DNA of 64,000 bases from Macrostomum hystrix (taxonomy: Eukaryota; Platyhelminthes; Macrostomidae), in assembly GCA_950097015.1 (NCBI GenBank), contig CATNEN010000001.1, forward strand, positions 19,348,501-19,412,500. Direction: 5' to 3'. Positions 33,845 through 45,079 of this stretch are shown in pieces. Below the pieces are notes generated by a model that worked only from the letters and a program-made list of their open reading frames with translations, made no database searches and was not told the origin of the DNA. Both the position numbers and the translations under genes were made by a program. Position 1 is the stretch's first letter; every line of letters starts with the position of its first letter.

Positions 33845-36119
33845 ATGGCACAGAAATCTGAAGCTTGGCAGTTCTTCAAAAAACGTGACAATTCCCGTGA
33901 CATTTGTACTCTGTGTGAAGGATCAATTTCGACTGCTGGTGGTTCTACAAAAGGCCTCCTGACTCATCTTCGGGCAAAGCATGCATCAGTCCTTGGCCAG
34001 CAGCCACAGCCTGGCAGTGCTTGCTCTTCTGCAAGTTTGGCTCCTGACTTAAGTTCAGACAGTTCAGTGTCTGAGGATCAGGAGGTTGCTGTGTCACAGT
34101 CAGTAACTTCATCTGTAGTCTCTTCTAAAATCATGAAAATTACTGTCTTCTACCAATCTGACAATGACTCAGCTACTGTTCTGGCTCGTATGGTAGCCAA
34201 GGATGGCATGTCCTTCAGGATATTCACAAAATCCAAGGACCTCAGGTTGGCCTTGCAGGCAAGGAGGATTTCAGTGCCCATATCAACTACAACAATTCGC
34301 AACAAAGTCATCGGAGTTGGTACTACATTGGAAAAAAAAATTCGTGAGAAAGTGGCTCTCCGAAAATCCCGTGGAGAACACTTCTCCAATTCACTAGATG
34401 AATGGACATCTGTAAACACCGGCGCTTCCTGAACATTAACCTGCACACAGAATATGATGCTGCTTCAGGATCAGAAAACTCAGCTTCTGCTACAAACTTA
34501 AAAGCAACTGTCGTCAACATTGGCCTGTCGCGCATTACTGGCTCTGCAACTGCTGAAGCCTTGCAGCAGCTAGTAACTAATCGGCTTGAGAATTTTGGCA
34601 TATTTGGTCCGCAAGATGTAATTGCTTGTACTACAGATGGTGCCTCTGTCATGGTGAAACTGGCCAGCCAGCTAAGGGTCGAGCACCAACTTTGCCATGC
34701 CCATGGCATCCACCTGTCTGTGTCAGATGTAGTCTATGATCGAAGTTCATCTCAGACCATTGCCTCTGAGTCTGACAGTGGCGCAATCGAAGTGCCAGGT
34801 GTAGAATTTGCTGACAATGATGAAGACATGGAAGCTGATGGTGTCGAATGGGCTGTAGATCAGGATGATGGACGCGATTCTGAGATTGAGTTCAGTAGTG
34901 ACATTCGAGTCTCACTGAGTCGTCTTCGCAAAGTGGTTCTTACTTTCCGTCGTAGCTCAACACGAAATGACATTCTTCAGAACTTTGTGCGAGCTCAGCA
35001 TGGCAAAGAGCTGAAGCTCATTCTAGATGTTAAAACACGCTGGAACTCTGCTTGATATGGTGCAGCGTTTTCTTCTGTTGGAAGCATCTGTGCGCAATGC
35101 TATGCTCTATCTTGGACTAGTTTTGCCACTGCAAGGAGATGTACAGCAGCTTCGAGAATTGTGTCCTGCACTGCAGCCTGTGAGTCTTGCAATAACCATG
35201 CTTTCAAGCCGCAGCTATAACTTACTTAAGGCTGATGCGACATTTAGTTTCGCTGTGAAGGAGCTTCAGACACAGCACACCATTCTGGCCAACAAGTTGC
35301 TGGTGGCTTTAGAGAAGCGATATTTTCAATGGCAGGGAAGCACCGCTTTAGCACTGCAGTTTCTAAAGCGGAAGGGTTACGTCGCCAATAGTACTTCAGA
35401 ACTGAATGCAGTTAAGTATACGCTAATTTCTATTGCCGAAAACCTTTCACTGGTATCTGCCTCTGCAACCGCCTCTGCAACCGCGTCTGCAACCGCGACT
35501 GCCAGTACTGCCACTGAAGACTAAAGAGAGGCATCTGGAAATCCTTCCAACAGGTAATTAAATTGTGTGGATGTATTATATATTACATACGAGGGAGGGA
35601 TAATTAAAAAACAACAAGAATTTTCTTATAATTTTTATTGGATAAGTCCACCGAATCCTAAATTTTATTGATTTAATTTCCTGTTATCTGTAAAAATATG
35701 ACCACAGGTTCCCCTGTGTTGCAAATAATTTAATTCCATGCTATATTCTCACCTACAGTGACACTGATGCATCCCTGCTGTTAATGCGAAGTACCACAAT
35801 GGCAGAACGGCTCAATGCAGAGTTGGAGAAGCTGGACAGCGAGTCTTCTAATGCCATCCTACAGTCAGGCACAGGACTTCATATTGAACGCGAAGTTGGT
35901 CGTGAGATCGAATTCATGCGGTCAACTGGCCAACTCGGCAAGCTGCTGCAGACAATGAACAGTGCCCTTCTGTCCATTCCTCCTACAAGCGTCGAGGCAG
36001 AGAGAGCTTTTTCTGCTGCTGCTATCCTGATGAATTGGATCCGTTTGCGCTTGGCTGATGAGACGCTATCAAAATTGTGGATGCTTCGATCGTATTTTCA
36101 GAAGCAGTCGGCATCCTAA
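33845..36119 (+). pseudogene. hAT-family transposase with BED finger
   Basis: ATG 33845 opens with a BED-type zinc finger (CTLCEGSIS, then LLTHLRAKHA, residues about 19-45). The hAT core follows: FYQSDNDSATVLARM near 34150, DEWTS near 34400, CTTDGASVM near 34630, and QLCHAHGIHLSVSDV. The last exon (about 35760-36119, after an acceptor CTACAG) encodes the hAT dimerisation block PPTSVEAERAFSAAA...LRLADETL. The frame changes near 34430 and near 35040, and an intron of about 205 bp lies at 35553-35758. The two frameshifts disable the gene. Its length is close to a full hAT transposase, so decay is moderate. Confidence 0.85.
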
Positions 36120-36559
36120 ACTGACTTATCATATTAGACTCAATGGGATGATAGAAATTGCGCTACTGCCAGATTTTGCGCGACCTTTCTTTCGCGAATC
36201 CTGTTCGCGCATAATCCAGTCGCACGAAAGCCAGGTCTCGCGAAATCCAGTAGCGCGATTGCTATCGTCCTGACTCAATGAATGGCAACAATGCTATAAG
36301 TAGTATTTTCTTACACTACTGTAAGTACAAATTGCAGCGTCATTAATTTACCAAAAAAATTCGAAATAAATTGCATGTGGAAGAGCCCCCCAAGCTGACC
36401 CGCTGGGCCGTTTGGCTGAAATTGTTCAACAACAAGTATTATTTTCTGCCGTCAAGGTCAAGCCTTTAGCATAGACTGCAATTATTTGTATGATTTTGCA
36501 CTTCTCTTTTGTTGCAGGCTCTGAGTTCTCAGCTAACCAGAACTTAGAATTTTGTTTTT

Positions 36560-36758
36560 AAGTCATTCGGACTTGGACCTCGGGTCGGGATCCCAGGATC
36601 GCGGGATTACTGAAACTTTTAAACGGGATCCCGGGATTTCAAAAGCACTGGGATTCCGGGATTTTGAATCCCAGGATTTCAACAGCATCGGGATTTCGGG
36701 ACTATTCAATCCCGGGATTGTAAAATGTCGGGATTTTGGAATCCCTACTCCTGTTGTT
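36560..36758 (+). repeat. hAT 3' subterminal repeats and terminal inverted repeat
   Basis: Multiple CGGGATTTC / GGGATTCCGGGATTT / GAATCCC words end in GGAATCCCTACTCCTG, whose reverse complement CAGGAGTAGGGATTCC is a plausible hAT end. No matching 5' end was found upstream of 33845; the inverted-repeat arm occupies that place. Confidence 0.55.
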
Positions 36759-36779
36759 GCTTATTGAGCTATGTTTCTT

Positions 36780-37270
36780 GATAGTAAGCTTCTTATAGCT
36801 GCAATCCATTCAGCTTAAAATTTGCTTACCAACAATAAACTATTAACTCAATTCCAGGCACAGCATGGGACTTCATGTAGAATAAGACATACTTACCTAC
36901 TATTTAATACAAAATTAAAACTGTAAAAAATATATTAGTTAGTCTTTGGGCTAATTAGCCATTAGCGCAGAGCTTCAATGCTTTCTATCTGTAGTGCATT
37001 TGCATTCTACTGTGGTTTGGTATATTCAAACATTAAAATCATGATAAGACCAATTTGAAAAAAATCCTGTATGTCAATAAAGCAGAAGGCGAGGCACAAA
37101 ATATTCTAATTTAAATATTCTGACACTGTTAGGAGACACAATCACTGTTTTAGTGTTGAAACTTGTGAAATTTCCTATCTCCATAGTGTATTTTTCTGGG
37201 AAAACCTGCCTTCAAAACTATTTCAATGAAACACGAGTGTAGCGTCCTTCTACTTAAGTTGTCCTTGGCA
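36780..37270. other. No supported gene
   Basis: AT-rich flank between the hAT end and the mariner fragment. Confidence 0.5.
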
Positions 37271-37280
37271 CAAGCGCGTC

Positions 37281-37523
37281 TGGCTGAAAGAGGACGGGCC
37301 AGCCTACCCACTGGATCTAAATCTCCTGGATTTTTCGATCTGGAACCAGGTTGACAAGCGGGCGTGTAGAAGCTTCGACACGTCCCTGGACTCGCTGAGA
37401 TCTGCCATTCATGAGGCTTGGGAATCAGAGCTGACTCCGGAATATCTGGTGAGATGCTGCAAAGCGTTTCATGGTCGTCTTAAGAAGGTGATTGACCAAG
37501 GAAGTTCTCTAACTGTGGATTAA
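37281..37523 (+). pseudogene. Tc1/mariner-type transposase, C-terminal fragment
   Basis: An 80-codon open frame without a start encodes WLKEDGPAYPLDLNLLDFSIW, the block around the third catalytic acid of Tc1/mariner DDE transposases (family pattern W-P-x-x-S-P-D-L-N-P-x-D). It then has a C-terminal helical tail with YLVRCCKAFHGRLKKVI and ends at a TAA. In place of SPDLNP it has PLDLNL. Upstream catalytic parts are absent, so it is a 3' relic. Confidence 0.8.
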
Positions 37524-37529
37524 ATCGAG

Positions 37530-38120
37530 TCTGGCATGCAGAGCCACTTGTTGGAACCATTTGAGCAGCACATGGCAGCAAGTGAGCCAGGTGACTGATT
37601 CAAGGAAGTTTGACAATCTTGAACTGAACTCAGTTAGAAAAAGTGACCGGTTCTTCAAATTAAGTTACACTTTTGTTGCTCAATGCCTGTGTTACTTTCT
37701 CTTGTTTGCATTTTAGAACAATTTAGTATTTACGTTATTAAATGGAACATGAGCTTGAAATTTCACGATTCACATCGTCTGCACTTAATTAAGCCATTAC
37801 CACCTTTCCAGGTGAAAATAGACTGACCTTCAAATTTATTTAAACAAACCTAAAAATTATTGTTCAGTTGTCTAGCTCTAGATAAAGGGCCTTGGACACT
37901 ATTATACAAATGAAAAAAAAATTATAAAAGTACTTATCTAGTAGAGACCGACCGAACAGAAGAAAAAATAGTCGGGCGGGATTGGGAGTCAGGAGATGGT
38001 TATATATATACTTATTATACTACTATATATAATAAAATATAATTATATATGTTAATTTCCTATAATTATTGCAATATATGAATGAATATTAATATAATAA
38101 TTATATTATATACAACAATA
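37530..38120. other. No supported gene
   Basis: AT-rich sequence including a (TATA)n-like patch at 38000-38110. Confidence 0.5.
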
Positions 38121-38815
38121 TGATGTGCTGTAGACTGCTGAGCAGCCTCCAGGCAATCTGTGAGTCAGGCTGTCCTAGGTCTGTGGGAGGGCTGGGGTGT
38201 AGGTAGTTAATGTTTCCCGTGCACTGTCACCTCCGCTCGCCACCCCCTCCGCTTTCTCTCTCTCGTTCCAGCTCTGTCTGCGCACTGAGTCACATTGCAC
38301 ACCATGGTGCAATCGCTTAAGTTCGGAAGAAGACTGGCAGAACAACGCTCAAATGCTCCTACTATAAGTAGAGCACAGTCCGACGAATCCTTGAGATGGT
38401 GTTAGTGTCATGGTAGCACTATTTCTTTATATTGATGGCACTTTCTTGTCTCCAGTCTTCATGCGTTTTGCATCGTTTTGCATCGTTTTGCATCGTTTTG
38501 CATCGTTTTGCATCGTTTGCATCTTGCTGTTCAACAACTTCTGAACTTAGCAAACTTCTTGGCAAAGCTAGACTAGAAAGCGCATTTAGAAGCAAGTTTT
38601 CTAGTCCGCTTGCAGCTAAACTACAGGAGTCAAATAAAGACGTAAGCTTCCTACGAAGTGTGGGAGGAAACTCAGTGATCTAAGCCTGACTACCGGGTTG
38701 CATCCACTGCAACGAAGCATCAGAGTGTGAGGCCGGTAAAATCCTCTCTAAATCCAGTGTCATGTCTTGGTCATTTTACCAATAGTGTGTGCCACGCTAC
38801 CACAGGTACAACAAA
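38121..38815 (+). repeat. Solo LTR-like element, fullest copy
   Basis: The element begins about GATGTGCTGTAG and ends CACAGGTACAACA. It contains a TATA-like ACTATAAGTAGAGC (about 38360) and a five-fold CATCGTTTTG repeat (38470-38515). AATAT precedes the start (38116-38120) and follows the end (38816-38820), a possible 5-bp target duplication. Homologous pieces are at 1008-1640, 3444-3685 and 4163-4189. It lies next to the broken C-terminal end of the transposase at 38894, so it may have caused that truncation. Confidence 0.6.
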
Positions 38816-38893
38816 TATAATAGATTCCAATGTCAATGTCCTTTTATCTTTATTATTCGTTTATATTTGATATCATAGATTAATAGAATATGC

Positions 38894-40442
38894 CTAAGGC
38901 AAAGAGGCAAAGAGGAAATGGAACAACTTTCGCACCGTTCCGAGGCAGACCAGGTGCATGAAGTCCGGCGGGATGCACCTGGGGAAGTCGAGTCCCTTAA
39001 GTAGCATCAGCGGACTGGGTCCAGCTCGCTGATTTGACTCTCTGTGGGGTAAGAATAATTATCAGAGTGAAGTTATCAGACATGACATTTTCAGAAATGA
39101 GACTTTGAGATAAAGAGACTATCAGACATGAGATATAATCAGATATGAGATGATTAGACATGAGATTTTCAGACATGAGATTATCATCAGACATGAGATT
39201 ATCAGACAAGAATGTGATTACTAATGAATTTTCTCACCCTCCATCGCGATAAGCCTCTGCTGTACGCGGCTCTCCCTCTTCGGTCGGGTACACGACCCTC
39301 CTCTCAATGGTCTGCGCCACAGCCCTGCAGTAAAAGCAGCCGTTGTGAGAGTTGTGTCCCAGTGTCTTGGCGATGAATGATCGCGCTGGCGCATCGCACA
39401 CGAAATCCATATGGCGGATTTTCACTGGCACTCCCTCAATCAGCTTGAAGTTGGACATTAGTTCCGCAGCTTCCTAGCGAAAATAGAAGTAGGGATTGAG
39501 TCATGTATATTAAGAGAATGAAGGGATAGAAGGAGAGAGGGTGGGACAGAAATGGAGAGGAAGAAATGGATATGGAGATGAAGGAAGATGACGATACTAT
39601 TGACTACCTCAAAAACGTACCTTGCAAAAATCGGCTAGGTACTCATCCAGCGGCGGTCTTCCCAGTCCGGTGTACAGCGCTACGGGGACCGGCCGATCAA
39701 ATCCTGAGATAGATGCCAGGATAGGCCAGGCGCTGAAATTTGAGGAGTTGTAGATGGGCATTCCGTCAATGCCGATCTTAATATCCAACTCGTAGCCTGA
39801 GAGTGAAAGGTTGAGATGCACGTGATGGGATAGTGGTTCATACGCGTAGGTGAAAATCTAAAATTCATAGAGTGGAAGGCATAGTGCAGTTTAGCTTACC
39901 TAGCTCTCCACCGCAAAGGCTAGTAGGTTCGCCAAGGTTCAGCAAACCATTTTGCAGTAGATAGGCTATGTTTGATGCAATGCCCAAATATGCGAATTGT
40001 CCGGTGCCCATCGAGTACTTCGGCACTCTTTTTCGTCCGTCCTTTATTGTTAGCAAGTACAGAGTCTTAGAGACAGGCAATCCGCCGCTGTATAGCGCAT
40101 TTAAGAGAACCTGCATAGCTCGATGGGACAAGTTGTAACGTAAGAACAGAACGAGCAACTCCTCGTCAAGCGTCTCCATACTTGGCTTCGCTTCATTGTC
40201 TTCTTCACTCTCGCCGTCAGCAACTGCATCGTCTTCAATGTCAGGACCAAGTAGTTCAAGGTTCTCTAAGCTTTGCGCGAAGCATTGCAAGTCAAATTCG
40301 CACTGCACAGTTGAAATGAGGATGAAAATCGTACTCGACACTCCACTTCGTGTTCTGATTTTTGGAGAAGGCTTTCCGAGAACAAATTTCTAAACTGTCT
40401 GCTTGAATTTGAATCAGTTTCGGTTTTCCTTCGTTTAGGCAT
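38894..40442 (-). pseudogene. tnp2/EnSpm-like transposase, intron-containing copy 2 (C-terminus lost)
   Basis: Five minus-strand exons with compatible phases: 40442-40347, 40302-39900, 39796-39621, 39473-39238 and 39041-38894. They keep the family order. The start is MPKRRKTETDSN. Later come IDGMPIYNSSNFSAWPIL (compare DGLPLYRSS in copy 1), CDAPARSFIAKTLGH, NGCFYCRAV, and IPPDFMHLVCLGTVRKL (compare FPLDFQHAVCLGAVRKL). A stop follows directly, so about the last 230 residues of the 599-aa version are missing, probably removed when the LTR-like element at 38121-38815 arrived. The first intron would be only 44 nt, so that junction is the weakest. It diverges from the partner gene at 40715 with about 270 bp between start codons. 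Confidence 0.75.
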
Positions 40443-40622
40443 GTTTTCAGAAGCTCATTAATGGAAGAAAAATCACAAATTAGTGATTAACAATTAACCA
40501 TTTTTAAACATTTCTCGGAATGCGGGAGGGAAGGGATCGGGGAGCCGGGAGGAGGCAGGCCGCGGGGGGAGGAAGAAATTCTATTGGCTGCGGGAAACCC
40601 GCTGGGCTAAGGTAACTGAACA

Positions 40623-40630
40623 TATATACA
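40623..40630 (+). promoter_or_regulatory. TATA-like box of the 40715 gene
   Basis: ATATATACA lies about 90 bp upstream of the ATG in the divergent intergenic region shared with the transposase on the other strand. A start near 40650 is expected. Confidence 0.4.
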
Positions 40631-40714
40631 AAAACACGTCTCGACAGGCACCAAAATCCCAACTTCCAAATCATTCCAATTCAATTACTCTGACTGTGTC
40701 AATCTCAAGACTCA

Positions 40715-42782
40715 ATGGAAGGCATCCGGTTCCTGGTGTTCTTCATAGAGGACAAGCAAGTACTGGAGCTATCTGGCAACAGCGTCTCTCTCGGAGAGTT
40801 TCAAGAATTCACGAGAGACGACTGGGAGCAGTTTGGAAACGTAGAAGAGAACCGATATAGTGAGGAGAAAATACTAATCCGAGCTGAGTATGAGGACGAC
40901 TGGTATTCCGCAGTCATTTTGCAAGTTGTCCTGGATGCTGAAACGGACACAGACCCCACGATTAAATTCATTAGAGAGCTAATCGTGCAAAAGAAGAAAA
41001 GCGTGGAAAGCATTCTTCGGTTGGTTCCACGTGTGAACAAGGGTGGAAGGAATCGCTTCGCCAGTATGAAGGTAAGCTAATGTCACCTTTGTGAACGAAA
41101 TTGTTTGACAATTATTCAGTTAAGAAACTCAAAATCATTAAACATTTGTAAATAAAAAAGGCGCATATAAAAATTACCAAAGGGCAGTAGAACGTATGAA
41201 TTTTTATAATTTTATTACTGTACTAATTGTAATAATAAAGCATACAACTCCAACCCATGCAGTCCGTCGTCACGTCAGGCGACGAAGGAGGCAACAACAC
41301 CGACCGGCGGCCTCAGAAGCCGAGGCGCTCAACCGCCTCAACGTCGCTCAATGCGGAACTAGTGGCTCTTCCAGCGATCAACACCGCGCTGCTACCAGCA
41401 AGGCTTGGTGCAACAAATGAGGTGGGGACGCCAAGATCTATGGTGGTGACGCCGTCGGTACCGCCTAAGCTGACGCCCACAACAGCGCCTACGCAGACAC
41501 CGTACGCTGCTTCAGTGACTCCGAAGCTTACGTACACATCAGGTAGCGTCGATGGTGACGGCTTCGATGGAGACTGCGGCATCGACAGGCTCCATCCAGC
41601 TGCAGTGCTTCACATTCGTCAGTACCTGTCCAGTGTCGGAATAGAGGCGGAGTCGGCAAGTGGGGTGGCGCATCTAACCATGCTGGCTGCTCGCCGCAGT
41701 TGCGACGCAGTTCGTCGCATCAAGCAGCTAGAGGATCGGGTGCTGCCACTCCTAGAAGGCATCGCAGCTTCGTTTGCTGGTCGCTCCAACCCTCAGCAAC
41801 ACCGTCCGCAGTTCGAGGCTATAGACTCCTGGGCGGAGTACATCAAGTTCATCTCATCAAGGCAGTTGCAGTCTAGCCTTGTAAGCAGTGCTATGTTCAT
41901 TTTTATATATATTTGATTTGAAGACATCTAATTTTGAGAAAAAAATCTCAGGGGCCTCATCTGTTGGGTTGCCGGTGCGCTACACTGCCGGAAACAGTCC
42001 GCCGGATGATGAACAAGTGCCTGGCTCCACGAATGCAGGTCGTTGTGAACTGGAGTGGCCGAGGCATGCTCGAAAAATGCCGGACGGAAGTACTGGACTG
42101 CATGCTGATAGAGCACCAACTTGCCTTTGAGAATGCCAAACAGGTTTTCATAGGTAAGAGACTATGGGCATTCTACTCTTTCATATATTGTCCAGATCCA
42201 TTCTCGTTCTGACCTTTCTTACTCAAATGCAAAAAAATGAAATGGAATTTTGGAAAACAAGCGTATTACAGACGAAAAGGCAAAAATAAAGAATGAAAAT
42301 GAAGTCGGTGGGAAACATCTGCTATTCTACTTGGCGTTTTACTCATAGTAGACAGTATGAAATTGAATATTTGAATATTCCACACCAAATTTAAGTTTAA
42401 CTCTCTTTCTAATTCATTCTCAGATGCTGTGGACGACATGTTCCCGCCAGATCCTGTCACGAGGAAGGTCGTGTACTCGGAAAAGCAGGTTGAGGTGGCA
42501 ATAATTGCCGTCCTCAGGCATGCTAGCGAGCGGCATGAAGCCAAGCAGAAGCGGCTAAAGGTGGCGACTGAATTAGCCGCAGCGTCTGCAGCCACCTCCA
42601 GTTCTGAGGCCTCCGCCACTCCTCGAGTGCCCAAGGCTCGCCGCAAAACTGTCGGCACAATTGCGGCAGCGAGTAGTCACAGTGCAGCGGCGAGAAATGA
42701 GCGCAGCGGCAAGAGACCACACATTCTCAGTGACGATGAGTTCGACAGCGAGATCTACGAGTCGGATATGGACGCCTACTAA
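40715..42782 (+). CDS. Transposon partner gene, four exons, about 511 aa, DUF4806-like C-terminus
   Basis: Exons 40715-41071, 41263-41880, 41952-42153 and 42424-42782 join without a stop. The donors are GTAAGC, GTAAGC and GTAAGA, the acceptors CAG throughout, and the phases are 0, 0 and 1. The N-terminus (FLVFFIEDKQVLEL...AEYEDDWYSAVILQVVLD...KFIRELIVQKKKSVESIL) is shared with the gene at 63222. A Ser/Thr/Pro/Ala-rich linker follows. From about residue 280 come IDSWAEYIKFISS, then TVRRMMNKCLAP, VVNWSGRGMLEK and IIAVLRHASERH, in the order of the DUF4806 domain found in many invertebrate transposon-linked proteins. The tail has basic stretches (PKARRKTVG, SGKRPH) and an acidic end. It is divergent from the transposase relic. 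A DNA-binding or transposition accessory role is inference. All splice phases agree, so it may still be functional although its transposase is broken. Confidence 0.72.
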
Positions 42783-42799
42783 ACAACAATTGCTTTTTG

Positions 42800-43690
42800 G
42801 GGAATCGAAAGGGGTTTAGGGTGAAGGCTTTAGGGTTTAGACTCCATTTGAGGTTTAGACTCCTCTGAGGCTCAATGCATTAAATTAATGAACTGCATAA
42901 AAGAATTGCACGAACTCTAGCTGTTGTTACGGGTTTTCACTGGCATCACATTCAAGTTAAGCGACTTTTTTAATTTCACACCCATTAAAATTAGTTTCAT
43001 TTGCGCTGCTCCATGTTCTAAATTATATGCAAGCACTGTAAGAGTATTATATTCTCAAGATCTTGTCTTGCGCATACATGCAGGACATACACGCAAATAC
43101 TTTGCTTCTAGCTTCTGTACTCACATGTCCTCCACTACACCCTACATGGACTTTTAAAATCCTGGATCCGCCACTACACGTGAAGTGTAATTCAAATTGC
43201 GAATTGTAATTCGTAAAGTTCCATATTACAATTATATACTCGTTCTCGTACCAATAAAAATGAGCTTATGCTCTATATTATTCATGATGTATGCAACCGC
43301 AATTTCCATGTGTTTTATCATCATTTTGAAAATATAACACAGTCAAATCAAAGGTTCGATTCGAAGGTTCAAAAGATTTAATGCTTAAAAGCTCAACTGC
43401 TTACTTATAGTAGTAAAATCATAAGCATTAAAATGACAGTCCTATTCAGATCCGCTGTGGGCATGAAATCTGAATCCGGCGGACTCAGATCACTTTATAC
43501 CTAACCATATCAGATGGAGCCTGACGAATCAGTGTCCGCCGGATTCGTTTTTTACACCGGGAGTATATAAATTAACATGGTTGCTTCTAATTTTCAGTTT
43601 CCTCTACATTTATCATAGAGCATAGGGACTCAAAATTCGTCGAGATCAATCTGGATTAAGGGAGGTCCCAAAATCGATTCCGTGCCTTAG
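42800..43690. other. No supported gene; 13-bp inverted repeat inside
   Basis: GAATCCGGCGGAC (43472-43484) and its exact complement GTCCGCCGGATTC (43533-43545) flank 48 bp, a possible small foldback or MITE. Elsewhere the stretch is AT-rich with short GTTTAG repeats near 42818-42865. Confidence 0.5.
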
Positions 43691-43694
43691 AGCA

Positions 43695-43912
43695 GGTATG
43701 GTGAAAGGGGGATCAGGTAGGGTGAGAGGGAGAGCAGTAGGGTGAGAGGAAGTGTGGTAGTAAGATGCAGTAGAGTGAGAGGAAGTGGGATAGTGAGATG
43801 CAGTAGAGTGAGAGGAAGTGTGGTAGTGAGATGCAGTAGAGTGAGGGGAAGTGGGGTAGTGAGATGCAGTAGAGTGAGGGGAAGTGGGGTAGTGAGATGT
43901 AGTAGAATGTTA
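43695..43912. repeat. Minisatellite, same family as 26419-26547
   Basis: Copies of GTAGAGTGAGAGGAAGTG and GGTAGTGAGATGCA, six or so units of about 34 bp. Confidence 0.85.
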
Positions 43913-44414
43913 AAATTTTAATTACGATTAATTTCATTAATGCCATTAATGGCATGAGAAGTCAGAAAGAGATCAAAGAAAAGATTTGAGACAGAAAGAG
44001 TTTAAATTTTTAGTTTCGCATTAGTTGATTTCTCTCGTAGGCACCAGTTAAGTTTGGCATGCTTAGTCACTCTTTAACTGACCATATATTTATAGACATA
44101 TATTTGTTTAAATATTTGTATTAGTTAATTAAAAAGTTTGAAACAACGAAATGAACTAAGCCTTCATCCCGCATGTGTTCAGTCGGTATACAACATGTAA
44201 AAATTTAAAGCTCAGTTTAATGACAACCCAGATGCTCAGTTTGGTGACAATCCCAGATCCTCAATGTGCCAACGAGACACTGCTCTAGAGTTCTGGTGAG
44301 CTTTAAAACTGTGTGACTGTACGTCACTTTTCGCTGCTTTCTAAATAGCTTTATTGCCAACATGTACATGCGTGAACGCATGTCTTTCCTTTACATTTTC
44401 GGTGCTAGAAAACG

Positions 44415-44495
44415 TCTCTATCCCCGCTCCGCTGATTTCCGTTCTAGAAACTTCTTATCAGTCCTAGCTGTCATGCTCAGCTCGAACGGCAATTC
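44415..44495 (-). promoter_or_regulatory. Relic of the Hes-type heat-shock promoter block
   Basis: TATCCCCGCTCCGCTGATTT and CCGTTCTAGAAACTTC, then CCTAGCTGTCATG(C/T)TCAGC, align with 47155-47235. Four HSE half-sites keep exact 5-bp phasing: TTC at 44437 and 44442, GAA at 44447, TTC at 44452. No Hes coding sequence remains beside it. Confidence 0.55.
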
Positions 44496-44584
44496 CCAGC
44501 TCTGTTTGTTCATGTGCTGCTCTAAAAATAGCACTGGGAAAGTCGCATGCATGCAATATCCCATTGCTCATAGAGCCCGGGATT

Positions 44585-44890
44585 TTCTAGGTGACTTTCC
44601 AGGTTAATAAGTTCGAGTGGAAATCATTTAAAATCATGAAACCAACTCAGTCGTGTAGGAAATCATTTCTAGATTGATTTTCAATTGAATCCGACTCGAT
44701 AAACTGTGCTCAAATCTATTGGGACACCGACGACAGCCATATAGTACTGACATAGTCAGAGTCAAGATAAAATTTTCTAGGTGACTTTCCAGGTTAATAA
44801 GTTCGAGTGGAAATCATTTGAGAATAGAAACCAACTCAGTCGTGTAGGAAATCATTTCTAGATAGATTTTCAATTGAATCCGACCCGATA
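44585..44890. repeat. Satellite S190, two units
   Basis: GGTGACTTTCCAGGTTAATA at about 44590 and 44780 (period about 190). Near-identical to 25955-26418, including the CACCGACGACAGCCATATAG segment. Confidence 0.9.
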
Positions 44891-45079
44891 AAGTTTGGCA
44901 TGCTTATAGTCACTCTTTAACTGAGCATATATTCCGATAAGCTTCTAAGTCTAAGCTTCCGATATGGGCGGCACCGGCCGCCTCCTCGCTGCGTCCGTCA
45001 TGGAGGCTCCCTGCCGCTAAGTCAAGAAAGTCAAGAGCATATATTTATTTAATTATTTATTTATTTAATGGTTTGTATT

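Noticed and set aside
42810-42870. Telomere-like TTAGGG tract (GGGTTTAGGGTGAAGGC)
   Set aside because: Only two or three imperfect TTAGGG words; too short and irregular for an interstitial telomere.
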